DNA of 41,574 nt from the NCBI GenBank assembly GCA_001931875.2, contig MSJH02000790.1, positions 1-41,574 of the forward strand, written 5' to 3'. This DNA comes from Byssochlamys sp. IMV 00236 (lineage: Eukaryota > Ascomycota > Eurotiomycetes > Eurotiales > Thermoascaceae). Below, piece after piece: positions 20,934 to 31,827 of this stretch (position 1 is the first letter of the stretch; every line of letters begins with the position of its first letter). The notes below the pieces were generated by a model. It searched no databases. It saw only the letters and a list, made by a program, of their open reading frames with translations, and was not told the origin of the DNA. The translations under genes were made by a program, and so were the position numbers.

Positions 20934-22081
20934 ATGTTTTCTTTTACGCGCTTGCTCCGCCCGAGGTTAAACTGTTTATACCGACATTCTAAATCACCCA
21001 TAGCAGCCATGGCAAGAGAAATCAAGAGTCAGACGACCACAACAGAAACGGTGGTCAAGAGAACGACTGAAGAGACACAAGAGCAAGTAAAAGTGAAGAA
21101 AACAAAGAAGGAAGAGGTGACAGTGAAAAAGAAGAAGTCTGGATGGGAGCCGTTCGATCCGTCATTACCAAACAATATGACATTCCCTACAAGCTTTAAT
21201 TTTCCCAAAAAACCCGAAAACACAATTACTTTTGCTTCTTATAACGTTGCTAGCTTGCCTGCTAGTATTAAAAAGGGTTTCAATAAATACGTAGACGCTG
21301 AGGATGCAGATATATTATGCGTACAAGAGACCAAGGTGAATAAGCCTCTGGACACGGCAGTCAGCAAGGAGATCTATCCACATCAATATTGGACATTTAG
21401 CTCAAAGAAAGGTTATGGTAAGTTGTATCACTCATCATCTTATTCTGCGCGCGCAAGGCTAATCTTTCAAAACAAGCGGGTATCGCTGTCTTTTCAAAGT
21501 TCAAGCCAAAGGAAGTGACCTATGGTATACCCAAGTTTGACGGAGACCAAGAAGGCCGTGTGATCACCTTGGAATTTGACAATAACATTGTTCTTATCGC
21601 AAGTTATGTACCTAATGCAGGTGATAAGCTAGTACGGTTACCAGAACGCCGCATTTTCAATGATCATATGGAAAAGTACATTCGATCATTTCAAAAAGAA
21701 GGTAAATCTGTTATCTGGACAGGCGATCTAAATGTGGCTCATACACCAAACGACTTGGCTCGACCTGCAACCAACGAAAGATCGGCTGGTTTCACTATTG
21801 AAGAAAGAACGGATTTTAGCAAGGTGCTTAATCCATCAGATGATGGTTTGCCTGGTTTGGTTGATACCTGGAGACACTTTCATCCTGAGCAAAAGGGACA
21901 TTATACGTACTACAGTTATCGTTTCAAGTGTCGTGAAAAGTTAATAGGCTGGAGATTGGACTATTTCACAGTGACTCCTGATTTACTTGACAAAATTGTC
22001 TCTAGCGAAATCAGACATGAGGCATGGGGAGCAAGTGATCACGTGCCTATTATTCTTACACTTAAGGATGTTATATTATAA
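20934..22081 (+). CDS. AP endonuclease of the exonuclease III (APE1) family
   Basis: Predicted 362-residue protein from exons 20934-21417 and 21477-22081 (59-nt intron ending in AAG). Core motifs: ASYNVASLPA, CVQETK (metal-binding Glu), ASYVPNAG, WTGDLNVAHTPND (Asp/Asn pair), WRLDYFTVT and ASDHVPI (catalytic Asp-His). All residues needed for cleavage 5' of abasic sites in base-excision repair are present. A Lys-rich linker precedes the nuclease. Residues 1-25 are rich in Arg, Leu and Phe without acids, like a mitochondrial presequence. A second ATG (21009, residue 26) has the context GCAGCCATGG and would give a nuclear form. Dual targeting is inference. Confidence 0.9.
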
Positions 22082-22116
22082 GGTTTATTTAAGGAGAAGA
22101 AGGACGTAATAGCGGA

Positions 22117-22152
22117 TGGTAGTAGTAGTAGTGGTGGTAGTAGTAGTAGTAA
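22117..22152. repeat. (GTA/GTG)n microsatellite
   Basis: GGTAGTAGTAGTAGTGGTGG and further TAG units in the short gap between the convergent AP endonuclease and membrane-protein genes, probably within both 3' UTRs. Confidence 0.8.
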
Positions 22153-22210
22153 TACTATTAAAAAAAATGAAAATAAAGTCTACATGTAATGTGTACATAG
22201 TATGAGTGAA

Positions 22211-23295
22211 TTAGAGAGCGTTTGGCTTTTGCTCAATCTGATCAGGTTTTAAAGGTGCGTTTGCATTGGTTAACGTAGGAGATGTTATATTGGAAGTTGT
22301 TTGGTAGTAATGCTGTGGCTGTGGTTGCTGTGGTTGTTGGTATCCATAGTCCTGATATTGATGGGGCTGTTGATATGCATTACTATTTGCATTATAGTCA
22401 TAAATGGGTTCGTTAGGAGAGTAATGTTCTTGATGATATTCCTGAGGATAGTTATTTTGCTGATATCCATACTCTTCGTCTGTCAGATTCATATAACCTG
22501 TATTGGGAGGAACAAATCGACGTGCGTGTTGGAAAGGTGATACTGGTGCACCATGCTCGGGTGCGTTGTTTCCAGCAGGATTTTCCGACATTTTCATGTC
22601 ATCAGTGTTATTTCCGAAATCATCATGAGAATTGGCACCTCGGCGGCGAGTACGACTGGCACAACCACCGTGACGGTTCAGCCATGTTAAGGCACCAGCA
22701 ATAACAGCAATGCCGACTATAGATAAATGATATAAGTTGATGCTACAGAAAGTCACGAGAAGAACTTACCTAGACCGCCTACTACTGAACCAGCAATAGT
22801 TGCCGTTTTGTTTGAGTTACTTGGTTCCACCGCTGACGGTGATGTAGTACTAGTAGAGGAAGGGGGTGCATTGGAACTAGTAGTGGGTGTAGTATCATCC
22901 GTGCTTCCGGTTGCTGATTGGTTATTTGTTGTAGATCCTCTAGTTCTTCTTGTCGTCGTGGTGGATGCCTGATCGGCTGTCGTTGTGGTAGCTGTCGGAG
23001 AAGGATCTTGTGTTGTGGGGTTCGCTGTGGTTGTAGGAGGATTGTTTGTCGTATTAGGTGTGGTATTATCAGGCGTATTTGCTGACGTAGGAGGATTAGT
23101 CGTCGTTGGATTATCCTTCGTCGTCGTAGCCTGAGGCGTGCTCTGAGGAGGAGGAGTATCGGACGTTGGCTGAGGCTGCTGTTGTTGAGAAACTTGCGCA
23201 GCGCCAATAGAAGCATCACCGCCTGCTTTTTGAGATGAAACTAGTTGTAATAGCAAGAAAACAACAATAGCTGAAGAAGTTAAGGAAAGTCTCAT
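22211..23295 (-). CDS. mucin-like type I membrane protein (wall sensor-like)
   Basis: Predicted 343 residues from exons 23295-22770 and 22716-22211, with a 53-nt intron that splits the membrane helix. An N-terminal signal peptide (LTSSAIVVFLLLQLVSSQ) is followed by about 130 residues of Thr/Ser/Pro/Asn repeats, expected to be heavily O-glycosylated. A transmembrane helix (IAGSVVGGLVGIAVIAGALT) and a basic stop-transfer segment (NRHGGCASRTRRRG) follow. The cytoplasmic tail is rich in Gln, Tyr, Pro and Asn, with YGYQQP-type repeats. The layout matches Mid2/Wsc-style stress sensors or other wall-anchored proteins, but no defined ectodomain is present. The sensor role is inference. Confidence 0.75.
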
Positions 23296-24739
23296 AGCTG
23301 TTTGTAAAAGAAAGGAAAAGGAGAAAAAAAGAAGGAAAGGAAGAAAGGAGTTATTTAAAAGGACAACAGCAGTAAAAAAATCTTTTTATAACTTTGGATG
23401 TGATACAGGATGTTCCATCTGTCTTTGATGATATTTTCTTTCATTGGGTATCGGAGAATTTACATATTGGATTCTCCAGGTGCATACTCATTGGTCACCT
23501 GATGATGAGCTCCAGACCCTTTTAGCACTCAAAATGTCCTTTCTCTCAGTGAAACTTGACCTCTTTTTTTGGAAATTATTTATAGATTCATTTAGCCAAG
23601 AAATCTTTACATAAATCCTAGTTTTCTTATCCAAAGGAGACTATGAATTAGTAAAGTCGAGAGATTATAAAGTATTAAAATGCTTCAACTGTAAGAAGAA
23701 TGTAACCTATATTCCATAAGGGGGGAGGGAATTTATTACCAATAGCTGTCATATGTTTCTAGACTCTTTTAACTGAGTGTCCTGAGTTTTTGTTTTGTAT
23801 ATCAATTAATACTCTTGAGGTTTTAGATTTGTTGATTTAATCAAAGACAAGCTAGTGATTATTTCATGGTTAAACGTGAGGCTAATTATATGAAAGTATG
23901 ATGATACAGAAAAGATAAAGGATATTCTTTCGTGTCAAGGCTAAATTGATCTATTTTCCCTGAATCAAATCCTACGATTATAAAGGATATTACTGTGAAA
24001 AAAAAAAAGAAGGGGTCTAAGGCTGATAAATGACCTTAATTCTGTGCAATACCATTGGCTAGTATAACATCATTTATACCAGTAGATATTGACATGTATT
24101 GTAGTGAATTACAATTAGATATCTAAAAAAGTTAAAATAGTAAGCTGATAAAGATTAAAAAGTGGCAAGTTTCAAAGAAGTCCAGGAGATTTATTGTTTA
24201 ATACAGTAATGATCTTGGTCATGCATCATCCGTGTCTTGAGGACGACTGGCAATAATCAAACAAAAGAGCTCATTGTGACTGGTCTTTGTTCTTTCTGCT
24301 GTTTAATATCAACGACAATGAAAACGACTCTATTATTTTTATGCTTCAAATAGATACATTGTTAAATATATTAAGCTTGGATTTTTATACTATTACTAAA
24401 GACATTTTGTTTAACCCAATCAAATTTAGGCTCACTCTCTTTATTCATCCTAATAAGATTGTTAAATATAGTAAAGAGAGTAAACAAGACAAGCAATAAG
24501 TGTATATGTGTTTGTATAACAAAGTTTATTATTATAAAGCTTGTAATTATTATTACAAAGTGAAAATTTGTCTTCAAAAAAAGAGAGACAATGGAGAGTT
24601 TCACAACAATGTTTAAAGCATTGGGAAAAGCAGAAAATTTCCATGCTTGTCACATTTTTTTTTTTTCTATCCGGAAAAAAAAGTTCAAGAGCCTTGTTAA
24701 TTTCATTTTATTCCTTTTCTTTTATTTTTACGTTTTTCC
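23296..24739. other. 1.4-kb intergenic region
   Basis: AT-rich, with no convincing gene. A short plus-strand snippet at about 23480-23610 (VHTHWSPDDELQTLLALKM) resembles a Myb/SANT start but is isolated. The final 80 bases, pyrimidine-rich, form the leader of the downstream Puf gene. Confidence 0.45.
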
Positions 24740-27366
24740 ATGGACTTTTGGGTAAACGAAAAGAGTAATACCCATAAGCAGTCGAACTTGTCGAACAGTA
24801 TACCTTCAATCAGGTAGTGTCTCTTTTTATTTTAATAATCACACATTAAAGAGTTTAGCTGGTTAGACCATTGGATGATAAACCAAGTTCGCGTGTCTTT
24901 AGTGCATTACGTAGATCGCGTGCAGATACAATGCCTTCTCAATCTGCTGCTGTATTTCCATCTGATATGTTTTCAGACATAATTCATCGTCATCGTTCTG
25001 GTTCTATTACTTTACCCGCGGATAAAGACGATGAGGATAATAAAGACGATCTTTCGAGTCCAATAGATGAAAATACATCGAGCACTATTGCATCTACTTT
25101 AGCATCACTCGGTCTAACCGATGATGAAAATACTGCTACAACAACAACAACTACTACTACTACTACAACAACCAATAACCGAAATCGATCTTACACCATT
25201 CAAGGTGCAGCCACCAGTGAGGCTTTTGGATTTCATCCCTTTTCCCCACACACCCAGTCGAGTATCTTACAGCGTCCTCGAGCGATCAGTTTGGGAATGG
25301 CAGATTCGTTTTCTCCTTTTCAACACGAGCAACAGCAATCGTCCAAGTTGCACATAGAGCAAAAACATTCACCAATCTTGAGATCTTCTCGGAGTACAAA
25401 CAATTTACTAGATACCACCCATTACTTTTCAAATGAGAATATCATAGATAATGAAGGAAAAGAAGTAATGCGCTTTTTAGTATAAATCTATTCTTTGCAC
25501 TAACATTTCGTATGTACGTCAGGATTCAGGTGACTCTCCTTCTTCGTCTCAAGCACAAATACCCTCTCGTGCTCTTTGGTTAGGTAATATCAATCCTAGC
25601 GTGAGTGTACCTGATCTCGTACACATGTTTTCTGCGTATGGCCCAGTGGAAAGTGCAAGAATTCTGTCAGATAAAGAATGTGCCTTTGTTAATTTTTTGA
25701 CAGTTGATTCAGCTGTGGCTGCCAAGAATGATTTGGAAACAAGATTGGGTTCAAAACTGGCAGGAACCCCTGTTCGTGTCGGCTTTGGCAAGGCAGATGT
25801 GAGTTCAGCCATGGCAGATACAAGTCCTAATATTCAAGGGCCTACACGCGCTTTATGTAAGTAAGTTCTGAATAAAAGAAAATAGTATTAACTCTCATCT
25901 TTATTATTAGGGGTTGGTAATATTCCTACCAATACAAGCGCAAACGCACTTCGTAACATATTCCAAGCCTTTGGGTCTATTGAATCCGTTCGAATCCTGT
26001 CACACAAAAACTGTGGATTTATCAATTTTGAGCGACAGGAGGATGCAGTTCATGCCAGGAAAGCACTTCAAAATAAAGAGATTTTCGGGCCAGGAACTGG
26101 TACTGTTCGTATCGGCTTTGCAAAGGCGCCTTCTGCCTCGGATGGTGTGGATTTAGACGACGGATTACCCGTGACAGATAGTTATCAGGCAGCTCAATGG
26201 GCGACAGCGGTCATGATGGCCAACATGATGATGAATGCATCTGGGCAACCCCCTACAGCGCAACCTAGCTTGTTTGTGGCTATTGCCTCGGAGAGACTGT
26301 TTATCATGAAACAGCTGGGACTTGAACCATCTGAGAAGCTTAAGGGTTTGTATAATAGATATATATATATACATGCTTCAAAAATTAACTTTAATCAAAA
26401 GTGGATAGAATCCCAATAGTGTATCATTCTGCTATACCACCTGTACCTGAATTGGGGCCCGACAGAAAGCTAGATCCTCTTTCGCTTCGGGAGATGAGAA
26501 AAAAGTTAGAAAATGAAGAATCAGTGTCTTTGGAACAAGCAGAATCAATTGCATCAGATTGCATGGACGAAATTGTTGAGCTCTGCAGCGGTAAGATATA
26601 CACGAGTACGTCCTGTATTGCATCACTTACAACTTTTATATAGACTATATCGGAAACACAGTGATCCAAAAGCTATTTGAATGCTGTACTGAAGAAACAA
26701 AACTCGAAATGCTAAAGAAAATTGCCCCACATCTGGCCTCTATTGGGATTCATAAGAATGGCACTTGGGCTGCACAAAAGATTATTGATTTTGCTAATGA
26801 ACCAGAACAAATTCAGCTCATAAAGGAGTATATAGCGCCCTACATTCCTTTGCTGCTACTAGATCAATATGGAAATTACGTTGTCCAGTGCTGTCTTGTT
26901 AAGCAAAATAACCAGTATATCTTTGACGCCATTGTTGACAAGTGCTGGGAAATTGGACAAGGACGGTTTGGTGCTCGTGCTGTAAGATCTATATTAGACA
27001 ATCCAATGATCACCCAAGAGCAACGTGTAAGTGTATGATTGTTATATGAGATACTCTATTGATACCTTGATCTATTTATTCTAGGTGTATGTAGCAGCAA
27101 GCATTGTTCAAAATGCGACATTATTAACAACAAATGCCAATGGTAATTTATTATTGAACTGGTTTTTGGATAGCTCACAGCTTCCTGGACGTTATCGTGT
27201 TCTCTGTCCACGCTTATTGCCATATCTAAGCAAATTATGTATCAATAAGCTTGGCTCAATAACTGTACAAAAGATTATTCAACAATCTGAGGAACCAGAT
27301 GCAGCCACTCTGATAATGAACTCGCTTTCAGAGAAAGCAAGATCAGATTTAATGACAAGAAAATGA
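24740..27366 (+). CDS. RRM plus Pumilio-repeat RNA-binding protein (Jsn1/Puf2-like)
   Basis: Predicted 764 residues from seven exons: 24740-24813, 24867-25464, 25523-25856, 25911-26345, 26402-26590, 26644-27026 and 27085-27366. The N-terminal 230 residues are disordered, with a run of Thr. RRM1 (about 238-310) has ALWLGNINP and CAFVNF. RRM2 (about 336-405) has WVGNIPTNTSANALRNIF and CGFINF. The C-terminal third carries PUF repeats with YIGNTVIQKLFE, KNGTWAAQKII, QYGNYVVQCCL and RFGARAVRSIL. The combination is that of yeast Jsn1/Puf2, which bind 3' UTRs of mRNAs for membrane-associated proteins. The target specificity here is unknown. All exon joins keep frame; the fourth intron ends in AAG. 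Confidence 0.88.
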
Positions 27367-27582
27367 AATTTAGTATAGAAAAAGTGTTTTATAAATGTAC
27401 ATCATAGTTTTCTTTTAAAATTGCTCTTGTAAAAAAAAAAAAAAAAAAAATAATAATAATGTTTAATGACAAATAAAGAGAAAATACTCACAAATTTAGA
27501 TCTCAATTTTAAATGATGTGCACATCATTAAATTTCTTATTTTAGTCTAGTTTCACAAAGATGAAGGAGATCGACCACTTCT

Positions 27583-27624
27583 CTTTTCTTTCTTTCTTTC
27601 TTTCTTCTCTTTTCTCTCTCTTTT
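27583..27624 (+). promoter_or_regulatory. pyrimidine tract before the phosphatase gene
   Basis: TTTCTTTCTTTCTTTC and continuing CT-rich sequence end 14 bp before the start codon. Typical of fungal 5' UTR and transcription-start regions. Confidence 0.45.
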
Positions 27625-27637
27625 ATTTGAAAGCAAG

Positions 27638-29712
27638 ATGGGGAAGGATAATAAGCAAATAAATGAGCCACTTTTAAATAGTGCAGAAGATATTCAAGAG
27701 GATATCATACTGGATAATGCATGGCCCTCCAAGGGAAACCCTCAGTCATTTATTGTAATATAGCATATGATATATGTATATACTATAGAGACTAACTTAT
27801 TTATCAGTCTAAATATAAACTATACATCATTGGTAGTTGCTGCATCACTATACTAAGTACTCTTATCATCGCTCTTACCTTATCGCCCTTTAAGCTGACA
27901 CTACACAACTATACAAGATCAGTTGGTGGTAAAAAGATCAAACTCGAGATTAATGTCAATAACAATATCTATAATAGACAATGTAAAGCCTAATAATATC
28001 ATCATGATGATCAGTGATGGTCTAGGTCCAGCCTCTGTTTCATTTGCTAGAACATATTACCAATACACGAATAATAAGCCGTATGACTATCAGATGCCAC
28101 TAGACACCATTCATATTGGTCAATCACGTACTCGAAGTTCTTCCACACTAGTGACTGATAGTGCTGCTGGTGCAACAGCCTTTAGTTGCAACATAAAAAC
28201 ATATAATGGTGCTGTGGGAGGTAGACAGTAAAAATATATATAAAAAAAGACCCCCTTCTCATCTTTTATTTTATGCATAGTGGACCCTCATAAAAATCCC
28301 TGTGGCACGATCCTTGAATCTGCCAAACATACTCAGGGAATGCTAACAGCACTTGTAGCTACGTCACGCATCACACATGCTACACCTGCTTCTTTTTCAG
28401 CACATGTCACAGACAGAGATAATGAAAATAAGATTGCTATGCAACAAATTGGAGATAATCCATTAGGTCGTAGTGTCGATTTAATGTTTGGTGGTGGCTA
28501 TTGTTACTTTTTACCCAAATCGTCCAAAGATAGTTGTCGCTCAGACCAACGACATTTACTGAACGAGGCCAAGGACAAATATGAATGGAATACAGTCATT
28601 TATAATAACAAGACCGCATTTGATGATTTACCTGTTGACCCTAACATCTTACCGGCTATCAGCTTATTCTCCTTTGATGTAAATAGCGACACATATATTC
28701 AATACAAAAAAAGAGATTGATGTAAATTATATATAGCACATGGCTTATGAAATCGACCGAGTTCCCAGTAAGGAACCTAGTTTATCCGAAATGTCCCAAA
28801 AGGCTCTTGATATTCTCTTCAAAGCGACTGAAAACACTGACAAGGGATTCTTTATTATGATTGAAGGCAGTCGAATTGACATGGCTGCTCACTCGTAAAG
28901 TATAGTAAAGGGAATTGAATTGAGTGATTACTGACAAAGCTCCAATAGGAATGACCCTGCTACACACGTGCATGAGATTCTAGAATATCAAAGAACAGTA
29001 GAACTTGTCAAAAAGTATGTGGATGAACATCCAGATACTATCATGATTTCAACAAGTGATCACGAAACAGGTGGACTGTCTTTAGCCAGACAGGTCTCAC
29101 ATGCATATCCAGAATATCTTTGGTATCCAGATGTACTTGCCAATGTGAAGAGTTCAACTGTAGCTTTGGCAGATTTGGTATCTCAAAATAGGACAAAGGA
29201 ATATGTTGTAGAAACAGTCTTAAAAGATCGTCTTGGAATCACGGATGCAACTGATGAAGAAATTGAACAACTGTTAAAATCAGGAGGTAATATTGACTAT
29301 TATCTGGCAGAAATGGTCTCAATTAGGGCTCAGCTGGGAGTAAGTTATTTAGTATGATCGCTTGCTAGTTTACACATTTTTTTTTTTTAGTGGGCAACTC
29401 ATGGTCATAGTGGAGTAGATGTTAATCTGTATGCTTATGGAAATGGTACAGAAAGGCTTGCAGGCAGCCACGAGAATACAGAAATAGGACAGTTTATTAC
29501 CAATACACTTGGCTTGGATCTAAAAGGGATCACAAAACAATTAAACAAGTAAGTCAATTTGTTATGCTATCTTTCTTTAACATTTTGTTTTTTCTAGAAA
29601 TAACCCATCTTTTCATTTATCAAATATGACAGCTGAGGACAAACTAGAATATAATCATGTCCTTCAGCATTATCATCATGTCCCTTCGCACTTGAAGCAT
29701 CCTAATTTATAG
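27638..29712 (+). CDS. membrane-anchored alkaline phosphatase (vacuolar PHO8-like)
   Basis: Predicted 566 residues from eight exons: 27638-27754, 27808-27928, 27978-28220, 28281-28678, 28737-28894, 28949-29339, 29391-29548 and 29598-29712. A short cytoplasmic N-terminus and one hydrophobic segment (IIGSCCITILSTLIIALTL) give type II topology, as in the yeast vacuolar enzyme. Active-site features: MISDG (Asp93, metal), VTDSAAGATAF (catalytic Ser141), GSRIDMAAHSND, STSDHETGG and ATHGHSGVDV (zinc-binding His). Family role: release of phosphate from monoesters in the vacuole lumen. Domain order and length are normal, and no residue I can check is missing. Seven introns of 49-60 nt. Confidence 0.9.
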
Positions 29713-30059
29713 AAATAAAACTCTTTAACTTGTTACACCTTGTAAACAGACTCCCCCTCTCTATGAACACAATGTCTATCACTGATATACAATAGTGTAA
29801 CAACTAAAATCAAGTAAAAGAGAGTCAATTCGATTCTAATTGACATTTTTTTTTTTACAAGTTGCATAATTAAAAAAAAAAGAGGAGCAAATATTTATGA
29901 GTAACAAGGTTTGTTTGATTTTCTTTTTCATGAGTAATGCTTTTTCTACCATTTTCATAAACCGACATTAGAACCAATCAAAATTGAGAATGTTACTCAA
30001 CCTTATCCTTTTTTTTATCCCCACAGAGAAAAAAAAAAATATACCTTTTATTTATCAAC
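29713..30059. other. intergenic
   Basis: 3' flank of the phosphatase and promoter of PEX13. AT-rich with several A and T runs; nothing else seen. Confidence 0.5.
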
Positions 30060-31315
30060 ATGCCTTCACCACCTAAACCTTGGGAAGTGAATAATCCTAA
30101 TGCTTCAGCCGCTGTGACTTCTCCTATCGCTGCAACTAATCTAACAACTAACACAGCGCCTGACATTCCTAGTCGTCCAACAACAACAACAACAAATGAT
30201 ACCATTACAACTCCAGCTAGACCCTTGGGTACATTTCACTACTTGTAATTTATTATATTTATTAAAAATAAATGATAGGATACTCGAATGGATACGGCTC
30301 CACTGGATACGGAACTACTGGATATGGATCATATGGATCCACTGGTTATGGAACTACTGGCTATGGAACCACTGGATATGGATCATATGGAACCACTGGC
30401 TACGGTGGTATTGGATCCACTGGTTATGGTAGCTATGGTGGCTATGGAAATTATGGTAGCTCATATGGAGGTTACGGAAGCTATGGCCGTTATGGTGGAG
30501 GATATGGTATGGGTTATGGTATGAACCGTTTTGGACCTATGAATCGTCCTGGAGAAGATATGCCCCTTACTCAGCGTATGGAAATGGGTACTCGACCAGC
30601 ATTTGAAGTAGTAGAGAACATTGTCGGATCCTTTGGTGGATTTGCTCAAATGCTTGAATCAACCTTTATGGCAACACATTCGAGCTTTATGGCCATGATG
30701 GGAGTTGCTGAACAATTAGGATATCTCAGAAACTATCTAGGACAGGTGTTTAGCGTCTTTGCCCTCTATCGTCTGGTAAAGCGATTTATTCAAAAAATAA
30801 CTGGACGAGCACCCGCTGTTAAACCGATGGAGATCAATGCATCAGAATTTTATCAGTTTGACCAAACAAGCAAACCTAAGATGTCACGTAAACCATTCAT
30901 TGTGTTCATGCTCATGGTAGTTGGTCTTCCATACCTGATGCATAAACTGATACAAGTCATTTCGAAAAACCAAAAACGCCTACAAGAACAACAGTTACAA
31001 CAGCAGCAGCAGCAGGCAGCAACAATTGATCCTTCAAAATTAGAATTCGCCCGTGCAACGTACGACTTTGCAGCAGAGTCACCGATGGAACTGAGCCTAA
31101 AGAAAGGTGATATTGTCGCCATCATTACCAAGTTAGACCCAGTAACGAATGCAGCAAGTCAATGGTGGAAAGGAAGACTTAGAGACGGAACAATGGGTAT
31201 GTTCCCTGCAAACTACGTGGAGATCATCCAAAAGGCGCCAAAGGACAGTAATGAAGTCAAAGCGATAAAGGAAGCAGATGATGCCATGAAAGTAATTGAA
31301 GAAACAAAGAATTAA
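30060..31315 (+). CDS. PEX13: peroxin PEX13 with Tyr-Gly-rich region and SH3 domain
   Basis: Predicted 401 residues from exons 30060-30228 and 30279-31315. The N-terminus begins PSPPKPWEVNN, the standard PEX13 opening. Residues about 58-145 are a long Tyr/Gly repeat (GYGSTGYGTTGYG-like). The conserved membrane-domain part follows (FEVVENIVGSFGGFAQMLES, then a helix around PFIVFMLMVVGLPYLMHKL), and a C-terminal SH3 domain (ARATYDFAAESPMELSLKKG, WWKGRL, GMFPANYV). PEX13 is a docking subunit of the peroxisomal matrix import machinery and binds PEX14 and PEX5. The YG region is reported to form the permeable phase of the pore. A Gln-rich linker precedes the SH3. The gene appears intact. Confidence 0.93.
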
Positions 31316-31470
31316 GAACGCGGATACCTTTTTTATTATATTATCTTTATTATTATTATTATCGTCATCATTATTACCCCCCTTTTTTTGGCTATTGATG
31401 GTATTGTATATTTCTACAGTGATTTTATATATGGAGCCGAAGCTCAAACTTATTAAAGTGACAATGAGAT

Positions 31471-31827
31471 TAGTCGCATCTTTTTTTTTTTTGGTTTTTT
31501 AAAGTATCTCGATAAGCACTCTAGTATAGCGTTAGTAATAATGATTCCTGGAGATCACAAGAGAAGTAGATGTGGGGAAACGGTAGTCACGCAGCTCGCT
31601 AAAACATATTGCTTTGGGGCACAAAAAGAAATATAGACAGGACGACAGTATACAGCGTAAGGGAGCTTACCGAGGATAATTCGAAACCAAAAGTTACAGG
31701 AAGGATGCAAGAATTGCATATTCCAAAATCTAGTCATTAATTCGTTGACAGCAAGAAGGATGAGACAGGTAACAAAGTTGAAAAAAATGAGTGATGCAGT
31801 GGTGGTTGAAAAGTCAGATATTGACAT
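31471..31827 (-). CDS. small membrane protein, two exons, 5' end uncertain
   Basis: Exons 31827-31671 and 31547-31471, joined by a donor GTAAGC and acceptor CTCCAG, give 77 residues. One helix lies near the N-terminus (FFNFVTCLILLAVNELM) and one near the C-terminus (WFRIILGIIITNAILECLSR). The tail is very basic and Lys-rich (FKKPKKKKRCD). The join restores a smooth second helix, which supports it. Upstream, an ATG at 31966 opens MAALADFA and a possible middle exon reads DPVFVAAFRAIDFCVSN, but these do not splice into the frame used here. The true N-terminus may differ. Family unknown; the Lys-rich tail could retain it in the ER (inference). Confidence 0.5.

Noticed and set aside
24990..25175. 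Val-rich frame on the minus strand
   Set aside because: Antisense shadow of the poly-Thr tract in the Puf gene.
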